Origin: Candidatus Gastranaerophilales bacterium
Lineage (GTDB): Bacteria > Cyanobacteriota > Vampirovibrionia > Gastranaerophilales > Gastranaerophilaceae
Direction of reading: 5' to 3'
NCBI GenBank assembly: GCA_900769645.1
Contig: CAAGHI010000005.1
Location: 62,001-126,000, forward strand
DNA: 64,000 bases
The notes below the pieces were generated by a model that worked only from the letters and a program-made list of their open reading frames with translations, was not told where the DNA came from and searched no databases. The position numbers were made by a program, and so were the translations under genes. This document shows positions 17,750 to 26,338 of the stretch, piece by piece. Position 1 is the first letter of the stretch. Each line of letters opens with the position of its first letter.

Positions 17750-18513
17750 TTACCAAGGATAAGTGATTTTCCAGCCATCTTGCATAATTTTGCCCGCACA
17801 ACCTGAGCTCCAAGTAATAGCATCACAGGCACCAGTAAATGGTTGTACAATTCCATTTGAAAAATCAGTATAAAACATAAATACGTCTTTCCCTAAAGTA
17901 TTTGGAGGCTTAATACCATTCAAATCAACAATAACAGTTTGTTCAGAGTTATAAACTGGATCTTGTGATATAACTTCACCTTTATCATTTTTAATAACAT
18001 TAGCCCATCTCATGATATCTATATAATATGTAGTTCCATCAGTAGTACTAAAAAATATTCTTCCGGCTGAAAAATTTGTAAATATATTGGTGCTTCCTAA
18101 AACACCATTTAAATGTTTGTAAACACGAGTATTTCCATTTAATTTATGTTGAGAATTTTTAGGAAAAACTTCAACACCATTAAAATACGGCAACCAGTAT
18201 GTATTAAAGAATTTCTTTGTAGTTTCAGCATCAACTCTTTCTCCCCCCATTAAATCAATAGACCCATTATCCGCAATAGCTCTTTGTGCGACTTGCCCTA
18301 AAGTAGAATACGCCTTTTTGAGTTTGTTTACCGTCACTTGCTTTTGATAATTTTGTATAACCGTTGGTAGAGTAAGAGCAGCTACAACGCCGATAATACC
18401 GAGGGTGATTAAAACCTCAGCCAATGTGAATGCGACTTTACGTAAATTGTTACAGTGGGCTACGTGCGTAGCACCATTGGGGGGGGGGCAATCCTTGACA
18501 TATTATTAATCAT
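17750..18513 (-). CDS. Prepilin-like protein, currently out of frame at a C10 tract
   Basis: The good start is ATG 18513 (sense strand), preceded by AGGAGATTGAATT. Eight codons on, a run of ten C (18479-18488) puts it out of frame with the pilin body; eight or eleven C would restore it. In the pilin frame a TAA precedes the tract and there is no start codon after it. The repaired leader of ~28 residues ends KVA before FTLAEVLITLGIIGVVAALTLP, the type IV prepilin cleavage site and N-terminal helix. The body of ~225 residues ends DGWKITYPW, similar to the prepilin at 36.7 kb. The leader contains the palindromic repeat at 18457-18475. This is either a phase-off gene or a homopolymer sequencing error. 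Confidence 0.75.
18457..18475 (+). repeat. Dispersed palindromic repeat GGGCTACGTGCGTAGCACC, copy 1
   Basis: The core has arms GCTACG and CGTAGC around TG. The identical 19 bases recur at 37867-37885, each preceded by TTACA and two variable bases. This copy lies inside the leader-coding part of a prepilin gene. Confidence 0.85.
18479..18488. repeat. Homopolymer of ten C (sense of prepilin gene)
   Basis: Ten consecutive G on the given strand, followed by CAATC. G10-CAATC also occurs at 36777-36791 in the other prepilin gene, in opposite orientation to the coding sense. Confidence 0.9.
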
Positions 18514-18545
18514 AATTCAATCTCCTCTTATTTTTTATATGCCCA

Positions 18546-18574
18546 AGCATATCATATTTTTGACATTTTGTAAA
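18546..18574 (-). promoter_or_regulatory. Promoter of the C10 prepilin gene
   Basis: On the minus strand TTTACA (18574-18569) and TATGCT (18551-18546) are separated by 17 bases, about 33 bp upstream of the ATG and its GAGGAGAT ribosome site. Confidence 0.5.
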
Positions 18575-18789
18575 TAAAAATGAAATTGCCTTAGAGCATG
18601 GCAGTTTTACGTAAAATGTGTTTTGTCAACCAAAAATTTGTCCTTTTTTACGTAATTTAATTAAGATTCCTTCATTAAGAAATCTTAACTTGAATTTTTC
18701 TTTGTCATATCAAGGGGCATGGTTAATTGTAAATTTTATTTCATTTTTCTTTACTTGTCAAACTTTTTACTTAGATTTACATTTATAAA

Positions 18790-19062
18790 CGTGGAGGGAA
18801 CCTGATAGGTTATCAGAAATAAACCCCAATAAGAATAGAATAGATTTGAGATAGTTAGTAGAAAAAGAGGTGATGGCAAAAGCTTTAAGAAATTGAGAAG
18901 TATTGGAAAACGTTTTTAAGAAAAAGATTTTGAACAATAGAAGTGCAAATGATTAGGGATTTTTTTATTAACATTTACAGTTATTTGGGAGAGAAAAAAG
19001 AATTTAAGGGGAAGAGGAGATAGTTGGAAATATTAAGAGCTTGCGTTATCGCAAGCTTTTTT
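18790..19062 (+). ncRNA. Candidate small RNA upstream of anmK
   Basis: A promoter-like TTGTCA-N17-TACATT (18755-18783) and a strong terminator (19038-19062) bound about 270 purine-rich bases without a coding frame of any length. Near the 5' end is a small hairpin CTGATA-GGT-TATCAG (18802-18816) next to GGAGGG and a downstream ACCCC that could pair. I do not recognise it as 6S, tmRNA, RNase P or SRP RNA. It could also be a long 5' leader ending in an attenuator, but anmK appears to have its own promoter. Confidence 0.4.
19038..19062 (+). terminator. Rho-independent terminator
   Basis: AGCTTGCG (19038-19045), loop TTAT, CGCAAGCT (19050-19057), then a run of six T. It lies only 17 bp before the anmK ATG. 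Confidence 0.85.
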
Positions 19063-19078
19063 ATATGATATATTCAAG

Positions 19079-20209
19079 ATGGAAGAGTTAGAAAAAAAAC
19101 TTGTTATAGGGTTAATGTCCGGAACGTCTTGCGACAGTATTGATGCAGGACTTTGTGAGGTGTATCCTGATTTGTCGGTAAAATTGATTTCAGGCATTAA
19201 TTTTAAGTATCCGGAACATATTCGTGCGAAAATTTTTCAACTATTTTCCGGCGATGCTACGATTAAAGATGTTTGCCAGATGAATTTTGCAATTGGTCAT
19301 TGCTTCGCAGAAGCTTGTAAAGTCTTGATTTCAGAGCACAAAAAGCCAGATTTTATTGCAAGTCATGGACAAACTATTTATCATTTCCCAAAAGATGAAA
19401 AATTAGACAAAATTTCTTTAAAAAGTACTCTTCAAATCGGTGACAGTTCTGTTATTGCGCAAGAAACAGGCTGCTTAACAATTTCAAATTTTAGAGAAGC
19501 TGATATTGCAGCAGGTGGAGAAGGTGCTCCATTAGTTTGTTTTGCTGATGAAAAATGGTTTAAGCCTTTAAAGAAGAACATGCTTATTCAAAATATCGGT
19601 GGAATTTCAAATGTTACAGTGGTTTCAAACGATTTCCCGACATTTGGTTTTGATACAGGGTTGGGAAATATTATGATTGATTATTGCATGAATAAATATT
19701 TTTCCATGCCTTATGATAAAGATGGCAAAATTGCTGACAGCGGTAAGGTTTGTGAAAGCTGGCTGGAATGTTTGATGCAAGATGAATATTATTTTAAAGT
19801 TCCGCCTAAAACGACCGGTAGGGAATATTTTTCGCCAGAATATATTGAAAATGCGCTTCGTTTTGGACCAAAAGAGCCGAAAGATATTGTTGCAACAGTA
19901 ACAGCACTGACGGCAAAATCTATTGCAAAGGCCTATGAAAACTTTATTTATCCAGATATTGATGTTGAAGAGGTTATTGTTGGTGGCGGAGGAGCTTACA
20001 ATCCGACTTTGATGAAATATTTGCGCCATTATTTGCCAAAACATGTAAATCTTAAAACTCATGAGGCTTATGGAATTTCTAATAATTTTAAAGAAGTTAT
20101 GGCGTTTGCTCTGCTTGGTTATTGTACTTATTACAATATTTCAAATAATCTTCCGTCTTGTACCGGTGCCAATCGCCGAGTTGTCTTAGGTAAGATGACT
20201 AATTGTTAA
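19079..20209 (+). CDS. anmK: Anhydro-N-acetylmuramic acid kinase
   Basis: 376 residues; AnmK of E. coli is of similar length. The ATP-binding opening IGLMSGTSCDSID, NIGGISNVT, FDTGLGNIMID and VIVGGGGAYNPTLM are all present. AnmK phosphorylates and opens 1,6-anhydro-MurNAc to MurNAc-6-phosphate, recycling murein fragments released by lytic transglycosylases. The start lies nine bases after a TATGAT element with no Shine-Dalgarno, so a leaderless message is likely. It stands apart from other murein genes; a PBP4 is encoded at 25-26 kb and a LytM protein at 53 kb. Confidence 0.94.
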   Translation: MEELEKKLVIGLMSGTSCDSIDAGLCEVYPDLSVKLISGINFKYPEHIRAKIFQLFSGDATIKDVCQMNFAIGHCFAEACKVLISEHKKPDFIASHGQTIYHFPKDEKLDKISLKSTLQIGDSSVIAQETGCLTISNFREADIAAGGEGAPLVCFADEKWFKPLKKNMLIQNIGGISNVTVVSNDFPTFGFDTGLGNIMIDYCMNKYFSMPYDKDGKIADSGKVCESWLECLMQDEYYFKVPPKTTGREYFSPEYIENALRFGPKEPKDIVATVTALTAKSIAKAYENFIYPDIDVEEVIVGGGGAYNPTLMKYLRHYLPKHVNLKTHEAYGISNNFKEVMAFALLGYCTYYNISNNLPSCTGANRRVVLGKMTNC

Positions 20210-20331
20210 ATTTTCTTCTTTTAGTACTATTTTGTTTGTAAACGATTGTAAAAGAATTCTTGCAAAAAACAGCAAAAAATTTTTTTTAGAGTCATTAATA
20301 GTAGTGTGTTGAAAAACAAAAGGAGAAAATT

Positions 20332-20559
20332 ATGGTAAATAAATTAGGTATGTTTGTGCCAAAAAATATTGAATCAATTGCAAAACCGGCAGCAGAGATC
20401 AATGTAGTTAAAGCATCTTCAGTTTTACCTTCATTGCCAAAAACTCATATTGCTATACCAACTGAAAAACCAATTTATACAAGTCCATTTGCACCAATTG
20501 TTGAAGCAGGTGAAAAAGTTGCAGAAAATGTATCAAAACATATTGATATTTTTGCATAA
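20332..20559 (+). CDS. Small conserved-looking protein of unknown function
   Basis: 75 residues, with a strong AAAAGGAG ribosome site before the ATG. The sequence is rich in Pro, Ala and Lys (LPSLPKTHIAIPTEKPIY) with an amphipathic C-terminal helix (VEAGEKVAENVSKHIDIFA). There is no signal peptide or membrane helix. Its last 27 bases overlap the end of the convergent nnrD gene. The good ribosome site and length support a real gene. Function cannot be inferred. Confidence 0.6.
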   Translation: MVNKLGMFVPKNIESIAKPAAEINVVKASSVLPSLPKTHIAIPTEKPIYTSPFAPIVEAGEKVAENVSKHIDIFA

Positions 20560-21363
20560 GTAATTTTTTATAGCTAAAGGAATGTACCTGATTGTATCGG
20601 AAGCTAAAACTCCGTATGCACTCAGGTCATTTTTTGCTAAATCGCCAGCCAAACCGTGTAAATAGACACCTAAAACACTTGCATCATATATAGACATATT
20701 TTGTGCAATAAGTCCTGCAATCATTCCGGCTAAAACATCTCCACTTCCGGCTTTTGCGAGTGCACTGTTGCCTGTTGCGTTGCGATAAATTCCGCCATTC
20801 AAAGATGTTACAACTGTTTTGTGAGATTTTAAAACTGTTACGCAATTATATTTTTCAGAAATTTGTTTTGCGCAAATTTCGAAATTATTCAAAACCTCGT
20901 CAAGTTCACAATTCAAAAGTCTTGCAGCTTCTTTTGGGTGTGGAGTAAGGACGGTTTGTTGCGGTAATTTAATTTTATTTTTTGCCAAAATATTCAAACC
21001 GTCTGCATCGATTACAGTTGGCAAATTTTGTGCTTTTGAAATCGTGTTTTTGAATAACTCTACGGCGTCATCATCTGTCGAAAGTCCGCAACCAATCAGT
21101 AAAACAGTTGAAGATTTTATTAAATCCTCAATTCTTGAAAGTGGAGCCAAAACAACTTCTGGTGCTTGACAAGATACAGCTTTGAGTACATTTTCATGGC
21201 TTGCAACTTCCACATAGCCAGCTCCAACCCTTAGTGCTGCAAGAGAAGATAACAAGGCTGCGCCAGTCATATATTCAGAACCGGAAATATTCAAGATTTT
21301 TCCGAATGTTCCTTTATTTGAATTTTCTTCTCTTTCAGGAAGTTTTGGAAGTTTATAGTCCAT
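20533..21363 (-). CDS. nnrD: ADP-dependent NAD(P)H-hydrate dehydratase
   Basis: 276 residues with a ribokinase-like fold. Visible motifs are G-x-F-G-K-I-L-N-I-S-G-S near the start, GAALLSSLAALRVGAGYV, ADGLNILAKN, TPHPKEAARLL, and the nucleotide-binding GNSALAKAGSGDVLAGMI. NnrD repairs hydrated NAD(P)H using ADP. The NnrE epimerase domain often fused to it is absent here. Start: ATG 21363, overlapping the trmL stop region by 11 bp; upstream TTG codons in frame look non-functional. Likely co-transcribed with trmL. Confidence 0.9.
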   Translation of the reverse strand: MDYKLPKLPEREENSNKGTFGKILNISGSEYMTGAALLSSLAALRVGAGYVEVASHENVLKAVSCQAPEVVLAPLSRIEDLIKSSTVLLIGCGLSTDDDAVELFKNTISKAQNLPTVIDADGLNILAKNKIKLPQQTVLTPHPKEAARLLNCELDEVLNNFEICAKQISEKYNCVTVLKSHKTVVTSLNGGIYRNATGNSALAKAGSGDVLAGMIAGLIAQNMSIYDASVLGVYLHGLAGDLAKNDLSAYGVLASDTIRYIPLAIKNYLCKNINMF

Positions 21364-21802
21364 TTTGCCTAATAGCCTCATAAGCAACAATTGCAACTGA
21401 ATTTGAAAGGTTCAAGCTTCTTTGACCTTCTCTCATCGGAATTGTCAATGCATTGTGGTCTTTTACGTATTTTTCAGGCAACCCTCTTGTTTCCGGACCA
21501 AATACGATAAAATCGCCGTCTTGAAACTTAGTATCTGTGTACAATCTTTTAGTTTTTGTTGTCAGATAATAAAAGTTAGCATCTTTGTTGGCTTCAAGCA
21601 ATTCGTCCATTGTATCAATTTTATGTAAATCAACACTATCCCAGTAGTCTAAACCTGCACGTTTGGTGTACTTGCTTGATAGCGAAAATCCGAGTTTACC
21701 GACAAGGTACAGACTTGCCCCTGTACAAGCACAAAGTCTTGCGATATTTCCGGTGTTTTGCGGGATTTCAGGTTCATATAAAACAATGTTTAATTTTGCC
21801 AT
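21353..21802 (-). CDS. trmL: tRNA (cytidine/uridine-34 2'-O) methyltransferase
   Basis: 149 residues, a minimal SPOUT methyltransferase. The N-terminus NIVLYEPEIPQNTGNIARLC, the FGPETRGLP motif and the knot-forming RSLNLSNSVAIVAYEA are diagnostic for TrmL (YibK). It methylates the wobble ribose of tRNA-Leu isoacceptors. Start ATG 21802 has GAGG upstream. It sits between the phosphatidyltransferase and nnrD genes in a minus-strand run. Confidence 0.94.
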   Translation of the reverse strand: MAKLNIVLYEPEIPQNTGNIARLCACTGASLYLVGKLGFSLSSKYTKRAGLDYWDSVDLHKIDTMDELLEANKDANFYYLTTKTKRLYTDTKFQDGDFIVFGPETRGLPEKYVKDHNALTIPMREGQRSLNLSNSVAIVAYEAIRQNGL

Positions 21803-21813
21803 TTTAGCCTCGA

Positions 21814-22425
21814 TTACTTGAATAGTTTTGGACTTTCAACAACAACCGGAATTGCTCTAACTACACAGAAAATAATCGCAATCCACGCAAGTGTCATTGT
21901 AATCATGTGTAAAATTGGAGTTCCGCACCAAAGTTCCATTCCCGGAGTGTTTACGACAATCAATAGAATGAATGCCATAACTTTTGCAACAGCATAGCTA
22001 ATTCTCATAAAACGAGATGCGCAAATGAATTTTCCCCAAGCTGTTGATTGCATTGTTTTGTCGCCGAATGCTGTCATACCTTTTGATAGAGCAACGCTTC
22101 TGATACCATCTGTTGTAAAAGCTCTTGCAACGCAAATAAGCGGAAAAATTATGTTAATCCAACCCATTACTGCAAAAACAATCCAGTATGAAACTTCAAC
22201 AATTCTGTCACCCAAAATGTCGAGCACAGAGCCCCATTCTGAGGATTGGTTGTATTTTCTTGCAATATATCCGTCCAAACCGTCCATTGCAAATGCAATA
22301 ATTGTTAGAACAAACGCTAAAACGTAAGCCCAAGTTGTTTTTTCATACAAGCATAATATCGCTGCATAAGCTACAAAAATTCTTGAAACAGACACGATAT
22401 TTGCCATATTATTCTTAATATCCAT
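21814..22425 (-). CDS. CDP-alcohol phosphatidyltransferase family protein
   Basis: 203 residues, five to six membrane helices. The catalytic motif D-G-x2-A-R-x8-G-x3-D-x3-D is complete in DGYIARKYNQSSEWGSVLD followed by ILGDR. The enzyme transfers a phosphatidyl group from CDP-diacylglycerol to an alcohol at the inner membrane. Glycerol-3-phosphate (PgsA) is the commonest substrate, but the fold is shared with inositol and serine enzymes, so I leave it open. It ends 12 bp before trmL begins. Confidence 0.88.
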   Translation of the reverse strand: MDIKNNMANIVSVSRIFVAYAAILCLYEKTTWAYVLAFVLTIIAFAMDGLDGYIARKYNQSSEWGSVLDILGDRIVEVSYWIVFAVMGWINIIFPLICVARAFTTDGIRSVALSKGMTAFGDKTMQSTAWGKFICASRFMRISYAVAKVMAFILLIVVNTPGMELWCGTPILHMITMTLAWIAIIFCVVRAIPVVVESPKLFK

Positions 22426-22450
22426 AATTTTCTCCGTTAATTGTTAAGTC

Positions 22451-23449
22451 TTATTTTTTAGTTCTTGATAGTGCAAAATTTACTTCATCAAGTTTTTTCA
22501 CTTTGTCACCAAGCATGATTTTTTCAGCTTCTTCCAAAATTTGAGTAACCATAAATCCGTTATCGCCGTCAGAACGTGCTTTTTTCCCGTTTGCACAACA
22601 GCTGATAAAGTGTTGGCATTCAAGTTTAAGTGGTTCAATTTCAAGGTAATCAAGCTTGATATTTTGAGTATTATCTTTTACGAAATTGTCGTAAATAACC
22701 AATTTGTTTTCTGGAACTGTGTCGTCCAAAATTGCAGTTGCTTTTGTGCCTCGAACAAGCAATTGAACGTGTTTTCTCGGAGTAATCCAGCTTTCTGAGA
22801 TATGTCCGACAATTCCATCTTCAAACAGAATTCCAACGTGAGTGATATCCATAATTTCGTTCTGATCAGAAGAGCAACCAACGGCAGAAATAACTTTAAC
22901 AGGTTCCTTGCCGATTACGTAAGAAATCATGGAAACATCGTGAGGAGCCAAATCCCACATTACACTTCGGTCGTTTTTGAAGTAGTTTACGTTTAATCTG
23001 TCGCTTTGTGCGTAAACGATTTTCCCTAAAGCGCCTTCTTCAATAAGCATTTTTAGACGATTTACTGCTGGGTGGTACAATAATAAGTGACCAACCATTA
23101 AGACAAGTCCCTTGTCATGTGCAAGTTGCGACAAGTCACGAGCTTCTTCTGCAACTGTTGAAATAGGTTTTTCAACATAAACATTTTTGCCTGCTTCCAA
23201 CATCGCTTTAACCATCTTGTAATGTGTGTGGCTTGGGGTTACAACACAAACGCCTGTAATGTTTTCATTATTAATAATTTCATGAAAATCTTTTGTAACC
23301 TTAACTCCAGGGTACTGTTCTGTCACTTTTTTCAAATTTTCATCATCAATATCACATACTGTGTCAAGTACGTTCAAGTTATAAAAATTACGGACAATGT
23401 TTCTTCCCCATACGCCGCAACCTATTACTGCTACTCTTTGTTCTTCCAT
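22451..23449 (-). CDS. Gfo/Idh/MocA-family sugar dehydrogenase
   Basis: 332 residues. An N-terminal Rossmann fold opens RVAVIGCGVWGRNIVRN. CVVTPSHTHY, then EKPIS with the conserved lysine near residue 94, and a C-terminal substrate domain with VMWDLAPHDVSMI follow. The family oxidises sugars or nucleotide sugars. The W-D-L-A-P-H-D motif resembles UDP-N-acetylglucosaminuronate/UDP-GlcNAc 3-dehydrogenases (WlbA/WbpB type), which act with a DegT aminotransferase. A DegT enzyme is encoded at 47.5 kb, but the link is inferred. It is followed at 25 bp by the phosphatidyltransferase gene. Confidence 0.85.
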   Translation of the reverse strand: MEEQRVAVIGCGVWGRNIVRNFYNLNVLDTVCDIDDENLKKVTEQYPGVKVTKDFHEIINNENITGVCVVTPSHTHYKMVKAMLEAGKNVYVEKPISTVAEEARDLSQLAHDKGLVLMVGHLLLYHPAVNRLKMLIEEGALGKIVYAQSDRLNVNYFKNDRSVMWDLAPHDVSMISYVIGKEPVKVISAVGCSSDQNEIMDITHVGILFEDGIVGHISESWITPRKHVQLLVRGTKATAILDDTVPENKLVIYDNFVKDNTQNIKLDYLEIEPLKLECQHFISCCANGKKARSDGDNGFMVTQILEEAEKIMLGDKVKKLDEVNFALSRTKK

Positions 23450-23543
23450 TTTCTATCCCTAATTATCTAATACTACTTAATTTACACACGAGGGAATATC
23501 CTCTATTTTTATGATACTACTCAAAGATTATTTTGCAAATATT

Positions 23544-24425
23544 TTACATAGCTTCATTAGTATGCTGCTGTTGCGCAATTGCATTTACACGTAATTGGTG
23601 CATTTGTTCGCACTTGTCGTAAAATAATTCGCTATCAGCTTCTGGAAAATATTTTACAAGTTTGTCCAATAATGGTTTTGGAAATTCTGAATATTTTGTC
23701 ATTCTTTCTAAAAGTGCATCGTCATTTATTTGCGGATAAATCGAGCGGAAGTTCTTGTAATAAATCAGTCTGGATTCTTCTTCTGCTCGTTTTTGATTTT
23801 CCATAACTTTTGTTCCGAGTTTGTAAGTTACGTAAGTGTTGTCAAAATATGCTGGTTTGTAGCCTTTCATAATTATTCGCATAATAAAATCGAAATCTGA
23901 CATAATCTTGAATTTCTCATCAAAATAATTTTCTTTTTCAATCATTGATTTCCTAAAAAACATTGCTTGTCTGGCACATGGCATAACCTGAAAAGCGTTG
24001 TGCATTGATGGTGCAAACAAGAAAACAAAACCTTCTGGGTGCCTGCAATAAGCAGGTGCGAAAGTAAAATCAGATTCGTTTGCTTCCATTGTGTTTACAA
24101 TGTCAAAAATTGATGTTATGTCGTGGATAAAATCGTCGCAACTCAAAAAAGTTACATATTTGCCTCTGGCATGCATTACGCCTTTGTTGTATGCGTTGAA
24201 TTTGCCAGTATCTTTTTCTGAAAAAAATCTAAAAAAGCCCTTGTTTTTGTAATCTTTCAGCATCTCTACTGTTCCATCTGTTGAGGCGTTGTCGATTACA
24301 AGGTGTTCAATATTGGGGTAAGTTTGAATTTCCAAAAGAGAAATCAATAGGTTAAAATCATCTGCCAAATTGTTTTCTAACAAGTTGTATGTTGGTGTAA
24401 TTATTGTAACTATCGGTTGTTCCAT
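23544..24425 (-). CDS. Family 2 glycosyltransferase
   Basis: 293 residues. The N-terminal GT-A fold shows VTIITPTYN, VIDNASTDGTVEML, KGVMHARGKYVTFLSCDD with the metal-binding acidic pair near residue 96, and ARQAMFFRK. GT2 enzymes build LPS O-antigen, capsule or glycoprotein glycans. The acceptor cannot be read from sequence. The C-terminal ~60 residues are helical. There is no membrane anchor. It heads the minus-strand run towards nnrD and is divergent from the 24.6-kb gene; a TCGTCA-N17-TAAAAT element lies upstream. Confidence 0.88.
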   Translation of the reverse strand: MEQPIVTIITPTYNLLENNLADDFNLLISLLEIQTYPNIEHLVIDNASTDGTVEMLKDYKNKGFFRFFSEKDTGKFNAYNKGVMHARGKYVTFLSCDDFIHDITSIFDIVNTMEANESDFTFAPAYCRHPEGFVFLFAPSMHNAFQVMPCARQAMFFRKSMIEKENYFDEKFKIMSDFDFIMRIIMKGYKPAYFDNTYVTYKLGTKVMENQKRAEEESRLIYYKNFRSIYPQINDDALLERMTKYSEFPKPLLDKLVKYFPEADSELFYDKCEQMHQLRVNAIAQQQHTNEAM

Positions 24426-24575
24426 AATATCCTGCCTTTTTTATAATTTTAGCATAATCCTTTGCTTTTGACGAATTGTTAAAATATGTAAATTATCTTG
24501 CATATTATTCACAAAAAGATTTATTATGAGTTTAAATAAAGGTATTAGTGTTTATTGAGAGTATAGGAGGTTATT

Positions 24576-24992
24576 ATGAGTCAATATACTTCTATTTCAC
24601 CTGCAGAAACCGGTATTGTGTCAGGGGTTATTGGTGCCGGTATTGGTTACACTCTTGCGCCAAGAAAATACAATTTGGAGCAACTTTTTACACAAGATGC
24701 CGATGTGTTCGAAAAAACTCTTCCGAAAAGAGTTATTGAAAAATCCTCAGAAGAGCAAAAGGCTGCGTATAATTTAATTACAGATGCTCGTGACTACTTG
24801 GCAAAATCAAACAAAAACTCTACTGATACAACTCTTGCTGCTTTTTTGGATTCCCCAAAATATTCAAGAGCATATCGAAAAGTCAAAAACTTTATTCCAA
24901 AAGCCAAAGTTCAATCAGCTGTCGTTTTAGGTTTTATCGGAACTTTGATTGGTGTTATCGGCAAAATTGCTTTTGGCGACAATAATTACTAA
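24576..24992 (+). CDS. Unknown protein with two glycine-rich hydrophobic segments
   Basis: 138 residues, with a strong TAGGAGG ribosome site. A glycine-rich hydrophobic stretch (about 12-28, ETGIVSGVIGAGIGYTLAP), a charged middle and a C-terminal membrane helix (about 112-132, VVLGFIGTLIGVIGKIAF) are visible. It could insert both ends in the membrane. No family recognised. Its stop overlaps the PBP4 stop by four bases. It resembles other proteins of this window (9.2, 37.9, 59.3 kb) only in its general plan of soluble helices plus glycine-rich membrane segments. Confidence 0.65.
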   Translation: MSQYTSISPAETGIVSGVIGAGIGYTLAPRKYNLEQLFTQDADVFEKTLPKRVIEKSSEEQKAAYNLITDARDYLAKSNKNSTDTTLAAFLDSPKYSRAYRKVKNFIPKAKVQSAVVLGFIGTLIGVIGKIAFGDNNY

Positions 24993-26338
24993 TAGTTGGC
25001 ATAAATGTCTCTTAAGATATATTCTTCTAAAAGCTTTTTGTCAGCGGATTTTGTTTTTGGGTCATTAATCATAATGTCAAACGCATATTTTTGGCCGTTT
25101 CTTGATGTAATGTAACCTGCAATTGCGCTAACATCAGACAGTGTACCTGTTTTTGCATACAAATTGTCTTTGAAATAAAGCATTCTGTTTGTCAAAGTGC
25201 CTTCGCTTGCAGTTGCAAGTTTCCCGTTGAGAAGTTCTTGCACCTCTTCTTTTGCCAAGAAAGAAGTCATAAAATCGCTTGTCATTATGTTGTTTTTAGA
25301 TACACCACTACCATCAACTATTTTTATATCTTCTGGATTAAGATTTAGTTTTGCAAAATATGCATCAAGCATTTTTTGAGAATTAGCAAGGGCTCCGGTG
25401 TTGTTTACAAATTTGCCGCCTGCAAGCTTAAATACTGTTTCTGCTACGAAATTATTACTGTTTTTCAAAATTGCTTCAACCGCCATATCAATCGGGTGGT
25501 CAACTTGCGCTACTATATAAACATTAGTTGCAGGTACTTTTTTCTGTGCAAATTTCCCATAATAATCCATCTTTGCAGAACGGATTGCATCTTCTAGTCT
25601 CAAAATAAAATACATTTTAGGATTGTTGGTTGGAATATAAGTTGTAGTCTGTTTTTTTACTGTTCCTTCAACAATCAGCATATTTGGAGAAATGCTAGTG
25701 TTTCTGCTGATTGTTATTGAATTTTCGTCTCCTGTTGTTACAAGGTTCATAAACGTTGTTGGATAAAATTTTGATGTATAAATATTGGCTGGAGAATCTT
25801 TTGTTGTCGGAGTTATGATTATGCCGAGCAAGTTTTTGTCAATATTATATGAACTGAATTTAGGCATAAGCGGACTCAAATCGTCGTCCCATTGCCAGCC
25901 TTCGCCCCATTCTGTTTTATCAAAAACATAATCGTCTACATAAATAAATTTTGGTGAAGTTACTTTTTTGTTTCTAACAGCAGTTTCAAACAAATTGTTA
26001 AGTCCTGATGATGTCAAAAATGGGTCAGCACCAAGCTTTACAAAAAGTTCGTTGTTTGTGTTTTTGTATAATTTTGTTGAAAATTTATAATCTTTGCCAA
26101 GTTGGTCTAGCGATGCGGAAAGGGTCACAAGTTTTAATGTTGATGCCGGCATGGTCGGTTTTTTTGCTTGATATTCATAGACTGTTTTGCCTGTCTGGGC
26201 ATCTTTTACAGAAATTGCAACACTTCCCTTGTTTATTCCAGATTGAGCGATTGTTTTGTCTATTACGTCTGCAAAAACTGAATTTTGTAAACTTAAAATT
26301 GCAACTAAGCTTATAATTATATTAAACAATTTTTTCAT
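24989..26338 (-). CDS. dacB: D-Ala-D-Ala carboxypeptidase/endopeptidase (PBP4, class C)
   Basis: 449 residues with a signal peptide ending near VFA. The three penicillin-binding motifs are present: S-T-L-K with Ser66 in PASTLK, S-G-V-S-K-N-N (SxN box) and KTGTLSDVSAIAGY (KTG box). The long insert between the first two motifs is typical of PBP4/DacB. It trims or cuts peptidoglycan cross-links in the periplasm. Its ATG overlaps the stop of the nitrilase gene (26335-26338), placing it third in a DUF374-nitrilase-dacB operon. Confidence 0.92.
   Translation of the reverse strand: MKKLFNIIISLVAILSLQNSVFADVIDKTIAQSGINKGSVAISVKDAQTGKTVYEYQAKKPTMPASTLKLVTLSASLDQLGKDYKFSTKLYKNTNNELFVKLGADPFLTSSGLNNLFETAVRNKKVTSPKFIYVDDYVFDKTEWGEGWQWDDDLSPLMPKFSSYNIDKNLLGIIITPTTKDSPANIYTSKFYPTTFMNLVTTGDENSITISRNTSISPNMLIVEGTVKKQTTTYIPTNNPKMYFILRLEDAIRSAKMDYYGKFAQKKVPATNVYIVAQVDHPIDMAVEAILKNSNNFVAETVFKLAGGKFVNNTGALANSQKMLDAYFAKLNLNPEDIKIVDGSGVSKNNIMTSDFMTSFLAKEEVQELLNGKLATASEGTLTNRMLYFKDNLYAKTGTLSDVSAIAGYITSRNGQKYAFDIMINDPKTKSADKKLLEEYILRDIYANY

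Noticed and set aside
18790..19062. 6S, tmRNA, RNase P or SRP RNA identity
   Set aside because: None of the sequence hallmarks I know for these RNAs (for example the tmRNA T-arm end or GAGGAAAGTCC of RNase P) is present.
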